Shown one piece after another: positions 16,880 to 26,459 of a stretch of 64,000 nt of DNA (position 1 is the stretch's first letter; each line of letters starts with the position of its first letter). Source of the DNA: Bog-756 sp963769905 (GTDB lineage: Bacteria; Actinomycetota; Acidimicrobiia; Acidimicrobiales; RAAP-2); contig CAVYNG010000002.1 in the NCBI GenBank assembly GCA_963769905.1, positions 2,170,001 to 2,234,000 on the forward strand. The letters run 5' to 3'. The notes below the pieces were generated by a model. It was not told the origin of the DNA. It was given only the letters and a program-made list of their open reading frames with translations, and searched no databases. The translations under genes and the position numbers were made by a program.

Positions 16880-19018
16880 TCAGGTGGCGCCGGAAGGTGC
16901 GCCGTCGGGGTCCGATCCGTCTCGAAGTTCCCCGGTCTCCAGCAGCGTGACGAACTGGGCTTCGGTGATCATGGGGACGCCGAGCTGCTCGGCCTTGCCC
17001 ACCTTGCTCGTGCCCGGCGACTCGCCGACGACCACCGCGTAGGTCTTCTTCGACACACTGCCCGGCGCCTTCCCCCCGCGGGCCATGATCGCCGCCTCGG
17101 CCTCCTCGCGGCTTGTTCGCTCGAGCGTGCCGGTGACCACCACCGACTTGCCGACAAGGGTCTGCGCGAGCCCGGTCGCCTCTGCCGGGGACAGTCCCGC
17201 GCCCGGTTCGACCGTGTTGACACCCGCCGCGCGCAGGCGCTCCACGACCGAGCGGTTGACGTCGGAGGCGAACCAGAGCACCACGCTCGACGCGATGACC
17301 GACCCCACCCCTTCGACGGCGGCAAGGGTCTCCTCGCCCGCGCCCATGATCGCGTCGAGGTCGCCCAGGGCCCGCGCCAGCGCGATCGATCCGACCTCCC
17401 CGAGGTGACGGATGCCGAGGCCGATCAGCAGCCGGCTGAGCGGACGCTCGCGGGACGCGGCGATGGCCCCGAGGAGGTTGGCGATCGAGATCGCGGCGAA
17501 GCCCTCGAGACCCTCGAAGGTCGCATCGGTGAACGAATAGAGATCGGCGACGTCGTTGAGCAGCCCGTGTTCGACGAAGAGCCGGACCCGGAGCTCACCG
17601 AGCCCTTCGATGTCCATCGCCGAGCGCGAGCCGAAGTGGGCGATGCGCTGCACCCGCTGACCGGCGCAGTCCAGGTTGGTGCAGAAGGTGTCTGCCTCGC
17701 CGGGCAACCGCACGAGGGGGGCGCCGCAGACGGGACAGCGATCGGGGAACTTCCAGCGGCGCTTCCGGCGCCGGCCGGGCTCAACGACCGGCCCGATCAC
17801 CTCGGGGATCACGTCGCCGGCTTTCCGCACCATCACCGTGTCGCCGGGCCGCACGTCCTTCGCCCGGACCTGGTCCTCGTTGTGCAGGGTCGCAAGCGAC
17901 ACCGTGGAACCACCGACGAAAACCGGGCGGAGCATCGCGAAAGGCGTCGCCTTCCCGGTGCGGCCGATCGAGACCATGATGTCGCGCAACTCCGTCGAGC
18001 GCTCCTCGGGGGGGAACTTGTACACGATCGCCCACCGAGGAGCGCGAGCAGTCGCGCCGAGCCGTCGTTGGAGCGCGAGGTCGTCGACCTTGATCACCAC
18101 GCCGTCGATCTCGTAGTCGAGCTCGTGACGCTTCGCCTCCCAATCGCGGCAGAAATCGAGCGCGTCGGTGAGCCCGCGCACGACCCGGCGCTCGGGGTTG
18201 ACCGGGAACCCGGCGCGACCGAGCCACTTCATCGTGGTCGACTGGGCGGCGGTGAGCTCGTCGGGTAGCGGCGTGCCGTCGCCTGACGGCTCCAACTCGC
18301 CGACCTGGTACGCCCAGAAGGAGAGCGCCCGGCCGGCGGTGATCGCCGGGTCCTTCTGGCGGAGCGAGCCGGCGGCCGAGTTGCGCGGGTTGACGAAGAG
18401 CCGCTCTCCCGCCTCGCTCTGGCGCCGGTTCAGGTCCTCGAAGGAGGAGACCGGCATGTAGACCTCTCCTCGAACCTCGATGACCGCCGGCGGCGCCCCG
18501 ACCTTCGCACAGAGCTGCTTCGGGACGGCTCCGATCGTCGCGACGTTGGCCGTCACGTCCTCACCGGTGCGCCCATCTCCGCGGGTCGCGGCCTGGACGA
18601 ACTCGCCGTCTCGGTAGGTGAGGGAGATGGCCAGACCGTCGATCTTGAGCTCGCAGACGAACTTGGTATCGGTGGGGATCTGCTTGGCCAGCCGGTCTGC
18701 CCAGGCATCGAGCTCCCCGGGAGTGAACGCGTTGTCGAGGCTCATCATCGGCACCCGGTGGGTCACCGGCGCGAAGAGCACCGACGGCGCGGCGCCGACG
18801 GTCTCGGTCGGGGACCCCGGGACCACCAGGTCCGGATGGTCCGCCTCGATCGAAGCGAGCTCGCGCACCAGCGCGTCGTACTCGCCGTCGGAGATCACCG
18901 GTTCGTCCCGCTGGTAGTAGCGGTCGTTGTGGAAGGCGATGAGCCCGCGCAACTCGTCGGCCCGCGCGACCGGATCCGGACCCGAGGCCGCGGGATCGCT
19001 GCCGGCGGCGTCGCTCAT
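16880..19018 (-). CDS. ligA: NAD-dependent DNA ligase
   Basis: The replicative ligase (712 aa), which seals nicks using NAD+. Domains in order: Ia (HNDRYYQRDEPVISDGEYD), adenylation domain with the nucleophilic lysine in CELKIDGLAIS, OB fold, four-cysteine zinc finger (CPVCGAPL...CTNLDC), helix-hairpin-helix repeats, and a C-terminal BRCT (GKSVVVTGTLERTSREEAE). The ATG at 19018 overlaps the mnmA stop (ATGA); the frame is open upstream but that part is antisense-like shadow of mnmA. Full length for the family. Confidence 0.97.
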   Translation of the reverse strand: MSDAAGSDPAASGPDPVARADELRGLIAFHNDRYYQRDEPVISDGEYDALVRELASIEADHPDLVVPGSPTETVGAAPSVLFAPVTHRVPMMSLDNAFTPGELDAWADRLAKQIPTDTKFVCELKIDGLAISLTYRDGEFVQAATRGDGRTGEDVTANVATIGAVPKQLCAKVGAPPAVIEVRGEVYMPVSSFEDLNRRQSEAGERLFVNPRNSAAGSLRQKDPAITAGRALSFWAYQVGELEPSGDGTPLPDELTAAQSTTMKWLGRAGFPVNPERRVVRGLTDALDFCRDWEAKRHELDYEIDGVVIKVDDLALQRRLGATARAPRWAIVYKFPPEERSTELRDIMVSIGRTGKATPFAMLRPVFVGGSTVSLATLHNEDQVRAKDVRPGDTVMVRKAGDVIPEVIGPVVEPGRRRKRRWKFPDRCPVCGAPLVRLPGEADTFCTNLDCAGQRVQRIAHFGSRSAMDIEGLGELRVRLFVEHGLLNDVADLYSFTDATFEGLEGFAAISIANLLGAIAASRERPLSRLLIGLGIRHLGEVGSIALARALGDLDAIMGAGEETLAAVEGVGSVIASSVVLWFASDVNRSVVERLRAAGVNTVEPGAGLSPAEATGLAQTLVGKSVVVTGTLERTSREEAEAAIMARGGKAPGSVSKKTYAVVVGESPGTSKVGKAEQLGVPMITEAQFVTLLETGELRDGSDPDGAPSGAT

Positions 19019-20103
19019 GCCGCGATGCCCGATCCGACCACCGTGTCGGGGTCGGCAGGGTCGTAGAGCGCGACGGTCTGACCGGGCGCCACCCGACGCT
19101 GCGGCGAAGCGAACTCCACCGAGAGGCGCTCCCCGCGACGCACCAGCGTGCAAGGTTGCGGTTCGCCGTGCGCGCTGCACTGGGCGATCGCTTCCGCGAT
19201 GCCGGGCGCGGCTCCCCCTATGTGGCGACTCGTCGGGTCGCCGTCCACCCAGGTCAGCATCTGGAGCAGGACCGAACCGGTACGGGCGGCCTCGGGCGGG
19301 CCCACGACGACACGCCGAGTGCCGACATCGACCGAGGTGACGTACCGCCGGCGTCCGTCGGAGCCGTGCCCCATCCCACGGCGCTGCCCGACCGTCACCA
19401 GCTCGACCGCGTCGACCTGACCAAGATCCTCGCCGGTCTCGTGGTCGACCAGCCGTCCCGGATGGAAAGAGAGGCGCTCGGACAGGAAACCGCCCCGGCC
19501 GACGTCGGAGCGGATGAAGCAGACGTCCTGGCTGTCGGGCTTTGCCGCCGTCGGCAGGCCGAAGCGCGCGGCGAGGTCGCGCACCTCCGCCTTGGTCAAC
19601 TCGCCGATCGGTAGGAGTGTCCGCGCCAGCTGGTCCTGACCCAGCATGGCGAGCACGTAGGACTGGTCCTTCGAGGGGTCCGCGCCTCGGCGCAGCTGGT
19701 AGCGGGCGGAGCCCGCCGGTACGCACCGTGCATGGTGACCGGTCGCGACCGCGTCGAAACCGAGTGCGCGGGCATGAGCCAGCAGCCGGTCGAACTTGAG
19801 ATGCCGGTTGCACTCGATGCAGGGATTGGGCGTCCGTCCGCTCGCGTGGCCCTCCACGTAGGGAGTCACGACGGCACTCTCGAACTCGACCGAGAAGTCG
19901 AACACCCGGTGGACGAGACCGAGCCGGTCACAGACCCGCCGCGCGTCCTCGACGTCGGCGACCGAGCAGCACCCCGAGTCGGACCGGCCGCCCCAGAGCT
20001 TGAGGGTGGCGCCGGTCACCCGGTCGGGCCCGTACCGCTCCGCCACCAGCGCCGCGGCGACCGAGGAGTCGACGCCGCCGGACATGGCGACCATCACCCG
20101 CAC
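19015..20103 (-). CDS. mnmA: tRNA-specific 2-thiouridylase MnmA
   Basis: A 362-residue enzyme that makes 2-thiouridine at position 34 of tRNAs for Lys, Glu and Gln. The PP-loop ATP motif SGGVDSSVAAAL is at the N-terminus. The catalytic cysteines lie in NPCIECNRHLKF and in SQDVCFI. It lies directly downstream of a cysteine desulfurase gene (10-bp overlap), which should provide the persulfide sulfur. The start is taken as GTG 20103; an ATG three codons later is possible. Confidence 0.95.
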   Translation of the reverse strand: MRVMVAMSGGVDSSVAAALVAERYGPDRVTGATLKLWGGRSDSGCCSVADVEDARRVCDRLGLVHRVFDFSVEFESAVVTPYVEGHASGRTPNPCIECNRHLKFDRLLAHARALGFDAVATGHHARCVPAGSARYQLRRGADPSKDQSYVLAMLGQDQLARTLLPIGELTKAEVRDLAARFGLPTAAKPDSQDVCFIRSDVGRGGFLSERLSFHPGRLVDHETGEDLGQVDAVELVTVGQRRGMGHGSDGRRRYVTSVDVGTRRVVVGPPEAARTGSVLLQMLTWVDGDPTSRHIGGAAPGIAEAIAQCSAHGEPQPCTLVRRGERLSVEFASPQRRVAPGQTVALYDPADPDTVVGSGIAA

Positions 20104-21266
20104 CGTGCCTCCCGCAACTGCTCGACCGCGACGGGCACGACCTCGAGCGCGTGCTCGACCTCGGTGACCGAGGTGGTCGGCCCGAGCGAGAACCGGACGC
20201 CGCTCGTGGCCTCCGCCCGCGACAGGCCCATCGCCTCCAGCACGTGGCTGGCCGAGACCGCGCCGCTCGAGCAGGCCGCGCCGGCGGACGCGGCCACCCC
20301 GGCCTCGTCGAGCAGCACCACGAGCGTCTCGCCCTCCACCCCGGCGAAGCGCAGATGGGCGATCCCGGCGACGGTGCTCGCCCGCTCCGCAGTCTCAGAG
20401 GCGCCCGGCACCGACGCGAGCAGCCCGTCGGCCAGCCGGTCCCGCAGCGCGCCGACCTGCTCCACCCGGGTCTCGCGCTCGCCGGCCGCCGCGGCCAACG
20501 CGGCGGCGCACCCGACGATCCCCGCGACGTTGTGGGTGCCGCTCCGGCGGTCGCGTTCCTGACCGCCGCCGTGCAGCTGCGCCCGCACGCCGATCCCGTC
20601 GCGCACGACCAGCACGCCAACCCCCTTCGGTCCGCCGAACTTGTGCGCACTGAGCGCGACCAGATCGGCGGGCGCGCAGGACGTCGCCACCGCGAGCCAG
20701 GGCACTGCCTGGACCGCGTCGGTGTGGAAGACCGCCGCGGGCGCGCGCTTCTCGACGATCGCGGCAATCTCCGCGACAGGCTGGACCGTCCCGATCTCGT
20801 TGTTGACCGTCATCACCGACACGAGCCCGACCTCGGGGCCGCAGGCCTCGGCGAGCGCGTCGAGGCCGACGACCCCGTCCTTGCCGGGCACCACCTCGCG
20901 GAGCTCTGTGCCGGTGCGGGAGGCGAGCTCTCGGCACGAGGCGAGCACCGCGGGGTGCTCGATCGCCGAGCACACCAGCGCGCGCGGTCGCGTTCGTTCG
21001 GCCACGAACTCCCAGGCGCCGGCGATCGCGAGATTGTCGGCCTCGGTCCCTCCGGAGGTGAACACCACTTCGCCGAAGTCGGCGCCGAGCAGGTCGGCGA
21101 TCTGCTCCCGCGCGTCGTCGACCGCGCGGCGCGCACGGCGTGACTCTGTGTGCGAGCCGGACGGGTTCCCGAAGGCTCCGGTCAGGAACGGCAGCATCGC
21201 GTCGACCGCCTGCGGGCGCATCGGGGTCGTGGCGGCGTGGTCGAGGTAGGCGCGCTCGGGGCTCAC
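20094..21266 (-). CDS. Cysteine desulfurase (IscS/NifS-like)
   Basis: A PLP-dependent enzyme (390 aa) that releases sulfur from cysteine as a protein persulfide. Signatures: YLDHAATTPMRP at the N-terminus, the PLP lysine in LSAHKFGGPKGVG, HTDAVQA, and the persulfide-bearing cysteine in AACSSGAVSASHVL. The GTG start at 21266 overlaps the ALDH stop (GTGA). Placement before mnmA argues that tRNA thiolation is its main role, though Fe-S assembly is possible. Confidence 0.95.
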   Translation of the reverse strand: MSPERAYLDHAATTPMRPQAVDAMLPFLTGAFGNPSGSHTESRRARRAVDDAREQIADLLGADFGEVVFTSGGTEADNLAIAGAWEFVAERTRPRALVCSAIEHPAVLASCRELASRTGTELREVVPGKDGVVGLDALAEACGPEVGLVSVMTVNNEIGTVQPVAEIAAIVEKRAPAAVFHTDAVQAVPWLAVATSCAPADLVALSAHKFGGPKGVGVLVVRDGIGVRAQLHGGGQERDRRSGTHNVAGIVGCAAALAAAAGERETRVEQVGALRDRLADGLLASVPGASETAERASTVAGIAHLRFAGVEGETLVVLLDEAGVAASAGAACSSGAVSASHVLEAMGLSRAEATSGVRFSLGPTTSVTEVEHALEVVPVAVEQLREARCG

Positions 21267-22666
21267 GCGACCCACACCGACTTCACGTTGCAGAACTCGC
21301 GGATACCGTGCGCCGCGAGCTCTCGACCGACCCCCGAGGCCTTCACGCCGCCGAAGGGGAGCTGGGGCATCGAGACGACCATCCCGTTGACGAAGACCTG
21401 ACCCGCCTCGAGCCCCTCGACGAAACGTCGCCGTTCCTCGGCGTCCCGGGTCCACACGCTCGAGCCGAGGCCGAAGTCGGTCCCGTTGGCAACATCGAGG
21501 GCCTCCTCCGCGTCCTCGACGACGGAGAGGAGCGCGACCGGACCGAAGACCTCCTCGGTCGCGACTCGCATGCCCGGCTTGATCCCGGTCAGGACGGTGG
21601 GGCGGTAGAAGAAGCCGGGCCGATCGGGACCGGCGGGCCCGATCACCCGCTCACCGCCGCAGAGCACCGCCGCCCCCTTGTCCCGCGCGTCCTCGACCTG
21701 CGCGGCGATCGTGTCACAGGCGGCTGCGCTCACCAGCGGTCCGACCTCGGTGCCCGGGTCGAGCGGATCGCCGACGCTCAAGCGGTCCATCGCCGCGACG
21801 AAGCGGTCGGTGAACGAGTCGGCAACCTGGCGGTGCACGATGAACCGTTTGGCCGCGATGCACGACTGACCGGCGTTCTGCACCCGCGCCTCGACCCCGA
21901 CCGAGACCGCGCGGTCGAGGTCGGCGGAAGGGAGCACGATGAACGGGTCGCTTCCGCCGAGCTCGAGCACGATCTTCTTGCCGACGGCGCCCGCCTGCGC
22001 GGCGACGGCCCTGCCGGCACCGACACTGCCGGTGAGGGTGACGGCTGCGACCCGCGGATCGTCGACGATCGCGGGGACCTGGTCGATGCCCACGAGGAGG
22101 GTCTGGAGCACACCGTCGGGCGCGCCGGCGCGGCGGAAGAAGTCCTCGAGGGCGAGCGCGGTCTGCGGCACGCTCGGCGCGTGCTTCAAGAGACCGACGT
22201 TGCCCGCCATCACCGCGGGGGCGACGAAGCGGGTGACCTGCCAGAGCGGGAAGTTCCACGGCATGATCGCGAGGACCGCGCCGAGCGGCTGGTAGACCAC
22301 GCGGGCCTCGGCGCCCTCCACCGGGACCTCTTCGTGCGCGAGGAACCCCTCCGCGTGTTCGGCGAACCAGCGGAACGCGAAGGCACACTTGGCGACTTCG
22401 GCCTTGGCCTGGGCGAACGGCTTGCCCATCTCGGTGGTGACCAGATGGGCGATGTCGGGGAGCTCACCCTCGAGGAGCTCGGCGACGGTCACCAGCAACC
22501 GGCCCCGCTCGGTGAAGCTGGTCGCCGCCCACCGCCCCGCCGCGGCCTTGGCGTTCGCGAGCCGGTGGTCGACGGCCGCGGCGTCGAAGGGCTCGAACGA
22601 CTGGAGCAGTTCGCCGGTCGTGGGGTTGACGCTGGCGATCGGGGGGCCGGCGTCGGCGGGGGTCAC
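21263..22666 (-). CDS. NAD(P)-dependent aldehyde dehydrogenase, succinate-semialdehyde dehydrogenase-like
   Basis: A 467-residue ALDH. The catalytic Cys is in NAGQSCIAAKRF and the Glu in LELGGSDPF, with the Rossmann loop LTGSVGAGRAVA. The N-terminal half (TTEMGKPFAQAKAEVAKCAF) resembles the mycobacterial GabD1 group, so succinate semialdehyde is a reasonable substrate. The GTG at 22666 is chosen as start; another GTG seven codons upstream is in frame. It is the first gene of a coupled run with cysteine desulfurase, mnmA and ligA, probably by chance of gene packing. Confidence 0.88.
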   Translation of the reverse strand: MTPADAGPPIASVNPTTGELLQSFEPFDAAAVDHRLANAKAAAGRWAATSFTERGRLLVTVAELLEGELPDIAHLVTTEMGKPFAQAKAEVAKCAFAFRWFAEHAEGFLAHEEVPVEGAEARVVYQPLGAVLAIMPWNFPLWQVTRFVAPAVMAGNVGLLKHAPSVPQTALALEDFFRRAGAPDGVLQTLLVGIDQVPAIVDDPRVAAVTLTGSVGAGRAVAAQAGAVGKKIVLELGGSDPFIVLPSADLDRAVSVGVEARVQNAGQSCIAAKRFIVHRQVADSFTDRFVAAMDRLSVGDPLDPGTEVGPLVSAAACDTIAAQVEDARDKGAAVLCGGERVIGPAGPDRPGFFYRPTVLTGIKPGMRVATEEVFGPVALLSVVEDAEEALDVANGTDFGLGSSVWTRDAEERRRFVEGLEAGQVFVNGMVVSMPQLPFGGVKASGVGRELAAHGIREFCNVKSVWVA

Positions 22667-22754
22667 CTCCTCAGTATCCCCCACCTCCCGGCAGGTATCC
22701 CCATCCCCGGGCCTGCGGAACGGGCTGATCCGTCCGGTGGACGGGGCCAGCGGG

Positions 22755-24134
22755 TCAGTCTTCCTCGAGGAGCTCGGGGATGCGGCCCCGCTGCACCTTT
22801 CCCGTCGCGGTCCGCGGCAACTCCTCCAGCACGACGTAGGTCTTCGGGCGCTTGTACCCGGCCAGGCGCACCGCGGCGTGACCGCGGAGCCGGGCGACCA
22901 ACCGCTCGCCGGCGCGGGCGTCCCGGCCCGGCCCAGCAGGGACCACCCCCGCACAGACCCGCTGGCCCCACTCCTCGTCGGGAAGCCCGAAGACGGCCAC
23001 GTCGGCCAGCCCCTCGACCTCGGCGAGGGCGTTCTCGACCTCCACCGGGTAGACGTTCACCCCTCCGGTGATGATCAGGTCGTCGCGGCGGCCGTCGATG
23101 AAGAGGTAGCCCTCGTCGTCGAGTCGCCCGATGTCGCCCACGCTGAACGAGCCGTCGCGCCACGCGGAGGCGGTCTTCTCGTCGTCTCGCCAGTAGGAGA
23201 AACGGGCGAACGAGGGAGCTCGGCACCAGATCCGCCTTTCCTCGTCCACCGAGAGCGTCCGGCCCGGACGGGCGCGTCCGACCGTGCCCGGGCGCGCCGA
23301 CCACTCGTCGGGAGAACAGACGGTGAATTGGCCCTCGGTCGCTCCGTAGAACTCCCAGACCACCTTCGGGTCGAGCGCGCCCATCACCTCCTCCTTCAGT
23401 CGCACCGGACACGGCGAACCGGCGTGCACGAGGAGCCGGAGCGCCTCGATCCCTTCGAAGGGGTGCTCCCACTCCCGCATCAACCGGGCGAGCGCCGAGG
23501 GTGCCATGAAGGTGGTGGTCGGTCGCACGCCGAAGTCGCCGAGTAGGGCGCGACGCGCGGTCGGCGCGTCGAAGCGGCCGAGGACGAGGCACGTCCCGCC
23601 GCGGAGCAACGTGCCCGCGGCGAAGCGGATCGAGACCGAGTGGTAGATCGGGGAGCAGACCAGGTGCACGTCCTCGGCGGCGAAGGCCCAGAGGTCCGCC
23701 TCGTCGTCGAATGCCGCCGCTGCAGTCGCGCCGTCCCAGAGCCCGGACCACACGCCTTTCGCCCGTCCGGTCGTCCCCGAGGTGTAGTGCATCGGCCGCG
23801 CAAGTGGGAAGGGCGCGAGGTCGCTCGGCCGGCCGGCGTGGAGCCGGACCAGCGCCGCGGCGTCGTCGACCACCAGCGAAGGCTCGGCGTCGGCCACGAG
23901 CAGCGCGCGCTCGGCGTCGAGCAGCGTGGCGTTCAAGAGGACCGGCACCACCCCGACCCGCAGCGCACCGAGCACCGCGCAGAGCAGGGCGGCCGACGAC
24001 GGGAGGCAGAAGACGACGCGGTCCTCCGGCTCGAGCCCGGCCGCGAGCAGCGCCCCAGCCACCCTCTGCTGGGCGGCCTCCGCGTCGACCGCGGTCAGCA
24101 CCTCGACCGGTACTGCGCCTATCGCGCCGGTCAC
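22755..24134 (-). CDS. AMP-dependent acyl-CoA synthetase/ligase, short form
   Basis: An ANL-superfamily adenylating enzyme of 459 aa, shorter than typical FadD (about 500-550). The P-loop is MHYTSGTTGRAKGV, the adenine motif FYGATEG, the hinge region GYLFIDGRRDDLIITGG, and the C-terminal catalytic lysine lies in TATGKVQRG. The N-terminal region is reduced. The GTG start at 24134 overlaps the stop of the upstream transporter (GTGA). A carboxylic acid substrate cannot be named. Confidence 0.85.
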   Translation of the reverse strand: MTGAIGAVPVEVLTAVDAEAAQQRVAGALLAAGLEPEDRVVFCLPSSAALLCAVLGALRVGVVPVLLNATLLDAERALLVADAEPSLVVDDAAALVRLHAGRPSDLAPFPLARPMHYTSGTTGRAKGVWSGLWDGATAAAAFDDEADLWAFAAEDVHLVCSPIYHSVSIRFAAGTLLRGGTCLVLGRFDAPTARRALLGDFGVRPTTTFMAPSALARLMREWEHPFEGIEALRLLVHAGSPCPVRLKEEVMGALDPKVVWEFYGATEGQFTVCSPDEWSARPGTVGRARPGRTLSVDEERRIWCRAPSFARFSYWRDDEKTASAWRDGSFSVGDIGRLDDEGYLFIDGRRDDLIITGGVNVYPVEVENALAEVEGLADVAVFGLPDEEWGQRVCAGVVPAGPGRDARAGERLVARLRGHAAVRLAGYKRPKTYVVLEELPRTATGKVQRGRIPELLEED

Positions 24135-25423
24135 GGGCGGCTCTCGCTCGGAATGATCTCGTCCGGCGCGATCTCGCGGAGCGGCGGCAGCTCCTCGGGA
24201 TCGCCGAGCGAGTCGATCGCACGCGGTCGGAGGACGGCCAACACGACGAGGGCCACGAAGAGAAGCGCGGCTCCGGCGATGGTGATCGCCTTGACCCCGA
24301 CGTGGTTGGCGATCGCGCCCTGCACGACGGCGCCGATCGGGTACACGATGCCGAGGCCCATCATGTAGATGCTCAGTACCCGTCCCCGGGCCGCGGCCGG
24401 CGCGCGGATCTGCACGACCGTGTTGAGGCCCGACAGGACCGCGATGTAGCCCGCGCCCACCACGACGAAGGCGAGGGCGGTCAAGACGAGCGTGCCGGCA
24501 AGCGCGTAGACGACGAGGAAGGCCGGAAGGAGGAACAGCGCGGTGCGCAGCAGGCGGAGCCTGCCCGCTCGCTCCGCGAGCGGCGCGAGGGCGAGCGCGC
24601 CGAAGACCGCGCCGATCCCCTGCGCGGTGACCAGCACCGCGGTGGTCTCCTGGGTGCTCAACCCATGGTGCTGGATGGCACCGGCCATCGCCGGCACCAG
24701 CGCGATGAACGGCGAGGCCAGCAACGCGACGAGGGAGATGAGTCCGATCGCCGAGCGACAGCCGGGCTCCGCCATCGCGACCCGCGCGCCGTCCACGATC
24801 CGCCCGAGGAACCCGACCGAACCCGTCACCGGTGAGGGCGGGGGCAGCCGGAGCAGTACCAGGGCCACGACCACCGCGCCGAACGACGCGGTGTTGATCC
24901 CGAAGACCACCGCGTAGTCGTGCGAGAGGAGAGCAAGCCCTGCGAGCGCGGGGCCGACGACCCTGCCGAGGTTGAACTGGGCCGAAGAGAGCGAGACCGC
25001 GCCGAGCAGGTCCTCGGTCGGAACCAGGTCGGGCACCATCGCCTGGTAGGACGGGAATCCGACCGCGCTCGACGCGCCGCCGAGGAAGGCGAGGGCCGCC
25101 AGTGCGGCGGGCGGGTCGTGGCCGACGGCGGCGAGCACCGTGAGCACCGCGGCGAAGGCCATCTCGGCGAGGGTGGTGAGGATCAGCCAGCGACGTCGGT
25201 CGAGCCGGTCGGCGAGCACACCCCCGAGCGGCGCGAGGAGGCCGATCGGGACGAAAGCCGCCGCGGCGACCAGGCCCGCCCACGCCGGTTGACCGGTGCG
25301 CGCGTACACCAGGATCCCGAGCGCCACGGTCTGCATCCACGAGCCGACGTTCGAGACGAGCGCCGCCGACCAGAGGAGCGCGAAGTTGCGCGAGCGGAGC
25401 GGGCGCAGCGAGGCCAGTGCCAC
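24131..25423 (-). CDS. MFS transporter (12-TM, enterobactin-exporter-like)
   Basis: A 430-residue major facilitator with about 12 hydrophobic helices. The N-terminus (LRPLRSRNFALLWSAALVSNVGSWMQTVALG) and loop motif GVLADRLDRRRWL match the MFS_3/EntS-type group. The GTG start at 25423 opens a run with the coupled acyl-CoA synthetase. Substrate unknown. Confidence 0.85.
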   Translation of the reverse strand: MALASLRPLRSRNFALLWSAALVSNVGSWMQTVALGILVYARTGQPAWAGLVAAAAFVPIGLLAPLGGVLADRLDRRRWLILTTLAEMAFAAVLTVLAAVGHDPPAALAALAFLGGASSAVGFPSYQAMVPDLVPTEDLLGAVSLSSAQFNLGRVVGPALAGLALLSHDYAVVFGINTASFGAVVVALVLLRLPPPSPVTGSVGFLGRIVDGARVAMAEPGCRSAIGLISLVALLASPFIALVPAMAGAIQHHGLSTQETTAVLVTAQGIGAVFGALALAPLAERAGRLRLLRTALFLLPAFLVVYALAGTLVLTALAFVVVGAGYIAVLSGLNTVVQIRAPAAARGRVLSIYMMGLGIVYPIGAVVQGAIANHVGVKAITIAGAALLFVALVVLAVLRPRAIDSLGDPEELPPLREIAPDEIIPSESRP

Positions 25424-25484
25424 CGAGCGAGGTTACCGGTCGCCGTGACCGGCCCTTCTCGAGGCTTTCGCTCGCGGACCGGGC

Positions 25485-25598
25485 CTACTTGTCGAGCTTG
25501 ACCTTGCGTCGCGGTCGCAGGGCGAACCACCAGATGCTCACCACGGTGACCACCAGGCCGAAGGCGGCAGCGGGCTTGGTGATCTTGCGGTTCGGCAC
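25485..25598 (-). CDS. Small single-helix membrane protein (37 aa)
   Basis: A short frame with a GTG start: Pro/Lys-containing N-terminus (PNRKITKPAAA), one hydrophobic helix (FGLVVTVVSIWWFAL) and a strongly basic tail (RPRRKVKLDK). The composition is that of a real small membrane protein with positive-inside topology rather than a random frame. Function unknown; expression not demonstrated. Confidence 0.5.
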   Translation of the reverse strand: MPNRKITKPAAAFGLVVTVVSIWWFALRPRRKVKLDK

Positions 25599-25688
25599 GA
25601 AGACGACCCTACCCGGGCCGGCGACCGGCTCGCAGGTCCGGACATGGGGTCCGGTGATCGTGAGACGCCGCTCGTCCGCCGTCGTTCG

Positions 25689-26459
25689 CTACGGGCCCGG
25701 ATGCTCGTCGGGGACGCGCAGGCGGACGGAGGACACCTCGACCGGAGCCCCCATCGGTGTTCCTTCGGATCCAGGCCGGCAGTGCTCCAAGATGAAGGCG
25801 GCGACCCATTCGGGAGAGTTGAACCTGCCCTCGCGCCGGAGCCGTCGGAATCGGTCACTTGCCGGCAGGACCTCGCTCGGCGTCGACCGGATGAGCGCCT
25901 GCATCTCGGTGTCGACGACGCCGGGCGACAGCGCGTATGCGGCGAGCCCCGTTTCGCGCTCCTCGCTCGCGACCACGGCGGTCAGCATGTCGACCGCCGC
26001 CTTGGACGCGCAGTACGGCGCCCATCCGATGTACACGCTGGTCGCGGCGCCGGAGGAGAGGTTCACCAGCACGCCACCGCCGTCGCGTCCTCGTACGTGT
26101 CGTGCGTACACGGCCGAGCCGAGCGCCACGCCGAACACGTTGACCTGGAGGTGCTGGCCCACCGCTCCGGCATCAGCCTCCGCCAGCGGTCCGACCGGCG
26201 CGAGCACGCCGGCGTTGTTCACCCAGAGGTCGATCGGTCCGAGCCGCTCCGCAACATCGTCTCCAAACCGCTCGACGGCTCGTGCATCGGTGACGTCGAG
26301 CGCTGTCGCGACCACGTCGACGCCCTGGGGCGCGGCCGGGCGCGTGCGCGCACACAGCCCGAGACGCATCCCTCGCGCGGCGAACGACGCGGCCAGGCCC
26401 GCGCCGAGGCCGCGGCTCGCCCCGGTGATCACCGCGACCTTCGGGATGGCTTCGGTCAC
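25689..26459 (-). CDS. SDR-family oxidoreductase
   Basis: A classical short-chain dehydrogenase of 256 aa. It has the TGASRGLGAGLAA cofactor loop, NNAGVLAP, Ser in VNLSSGAA, and Tyr/Lys in APYCASKAAVDML. The CARTR turn after beta-2 suggests NADP preference. The GTG start at 26459 overlaps the stop of the upstream ALDH (GTGA), placing it third in the run amidotransferase-ALDH-SDR. Confidence 0.85.
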   Translation of the reverse strand: MTEAIPKVAVITGASRGLGAGLAASFAARGMRLGLCARTRPAAPQGVDVVATALDVTDARAVERFGDDVAERLGPIDLWVNNAGVLAPVGPLAEADAGAVGQHLQVNVFGVALGSAVYARHVRGRDGGGVLVNLSSGAATSVYIGWAPYCASKAAVDMLTAVVASEERETGLAAYALSPGVVDTEMQALIRSTPSEVLPASDRFRRLRREGRFNSPEWVAAFILEHCRPGSEGTPMGAPVEVSSVRLRVPDEHPGP

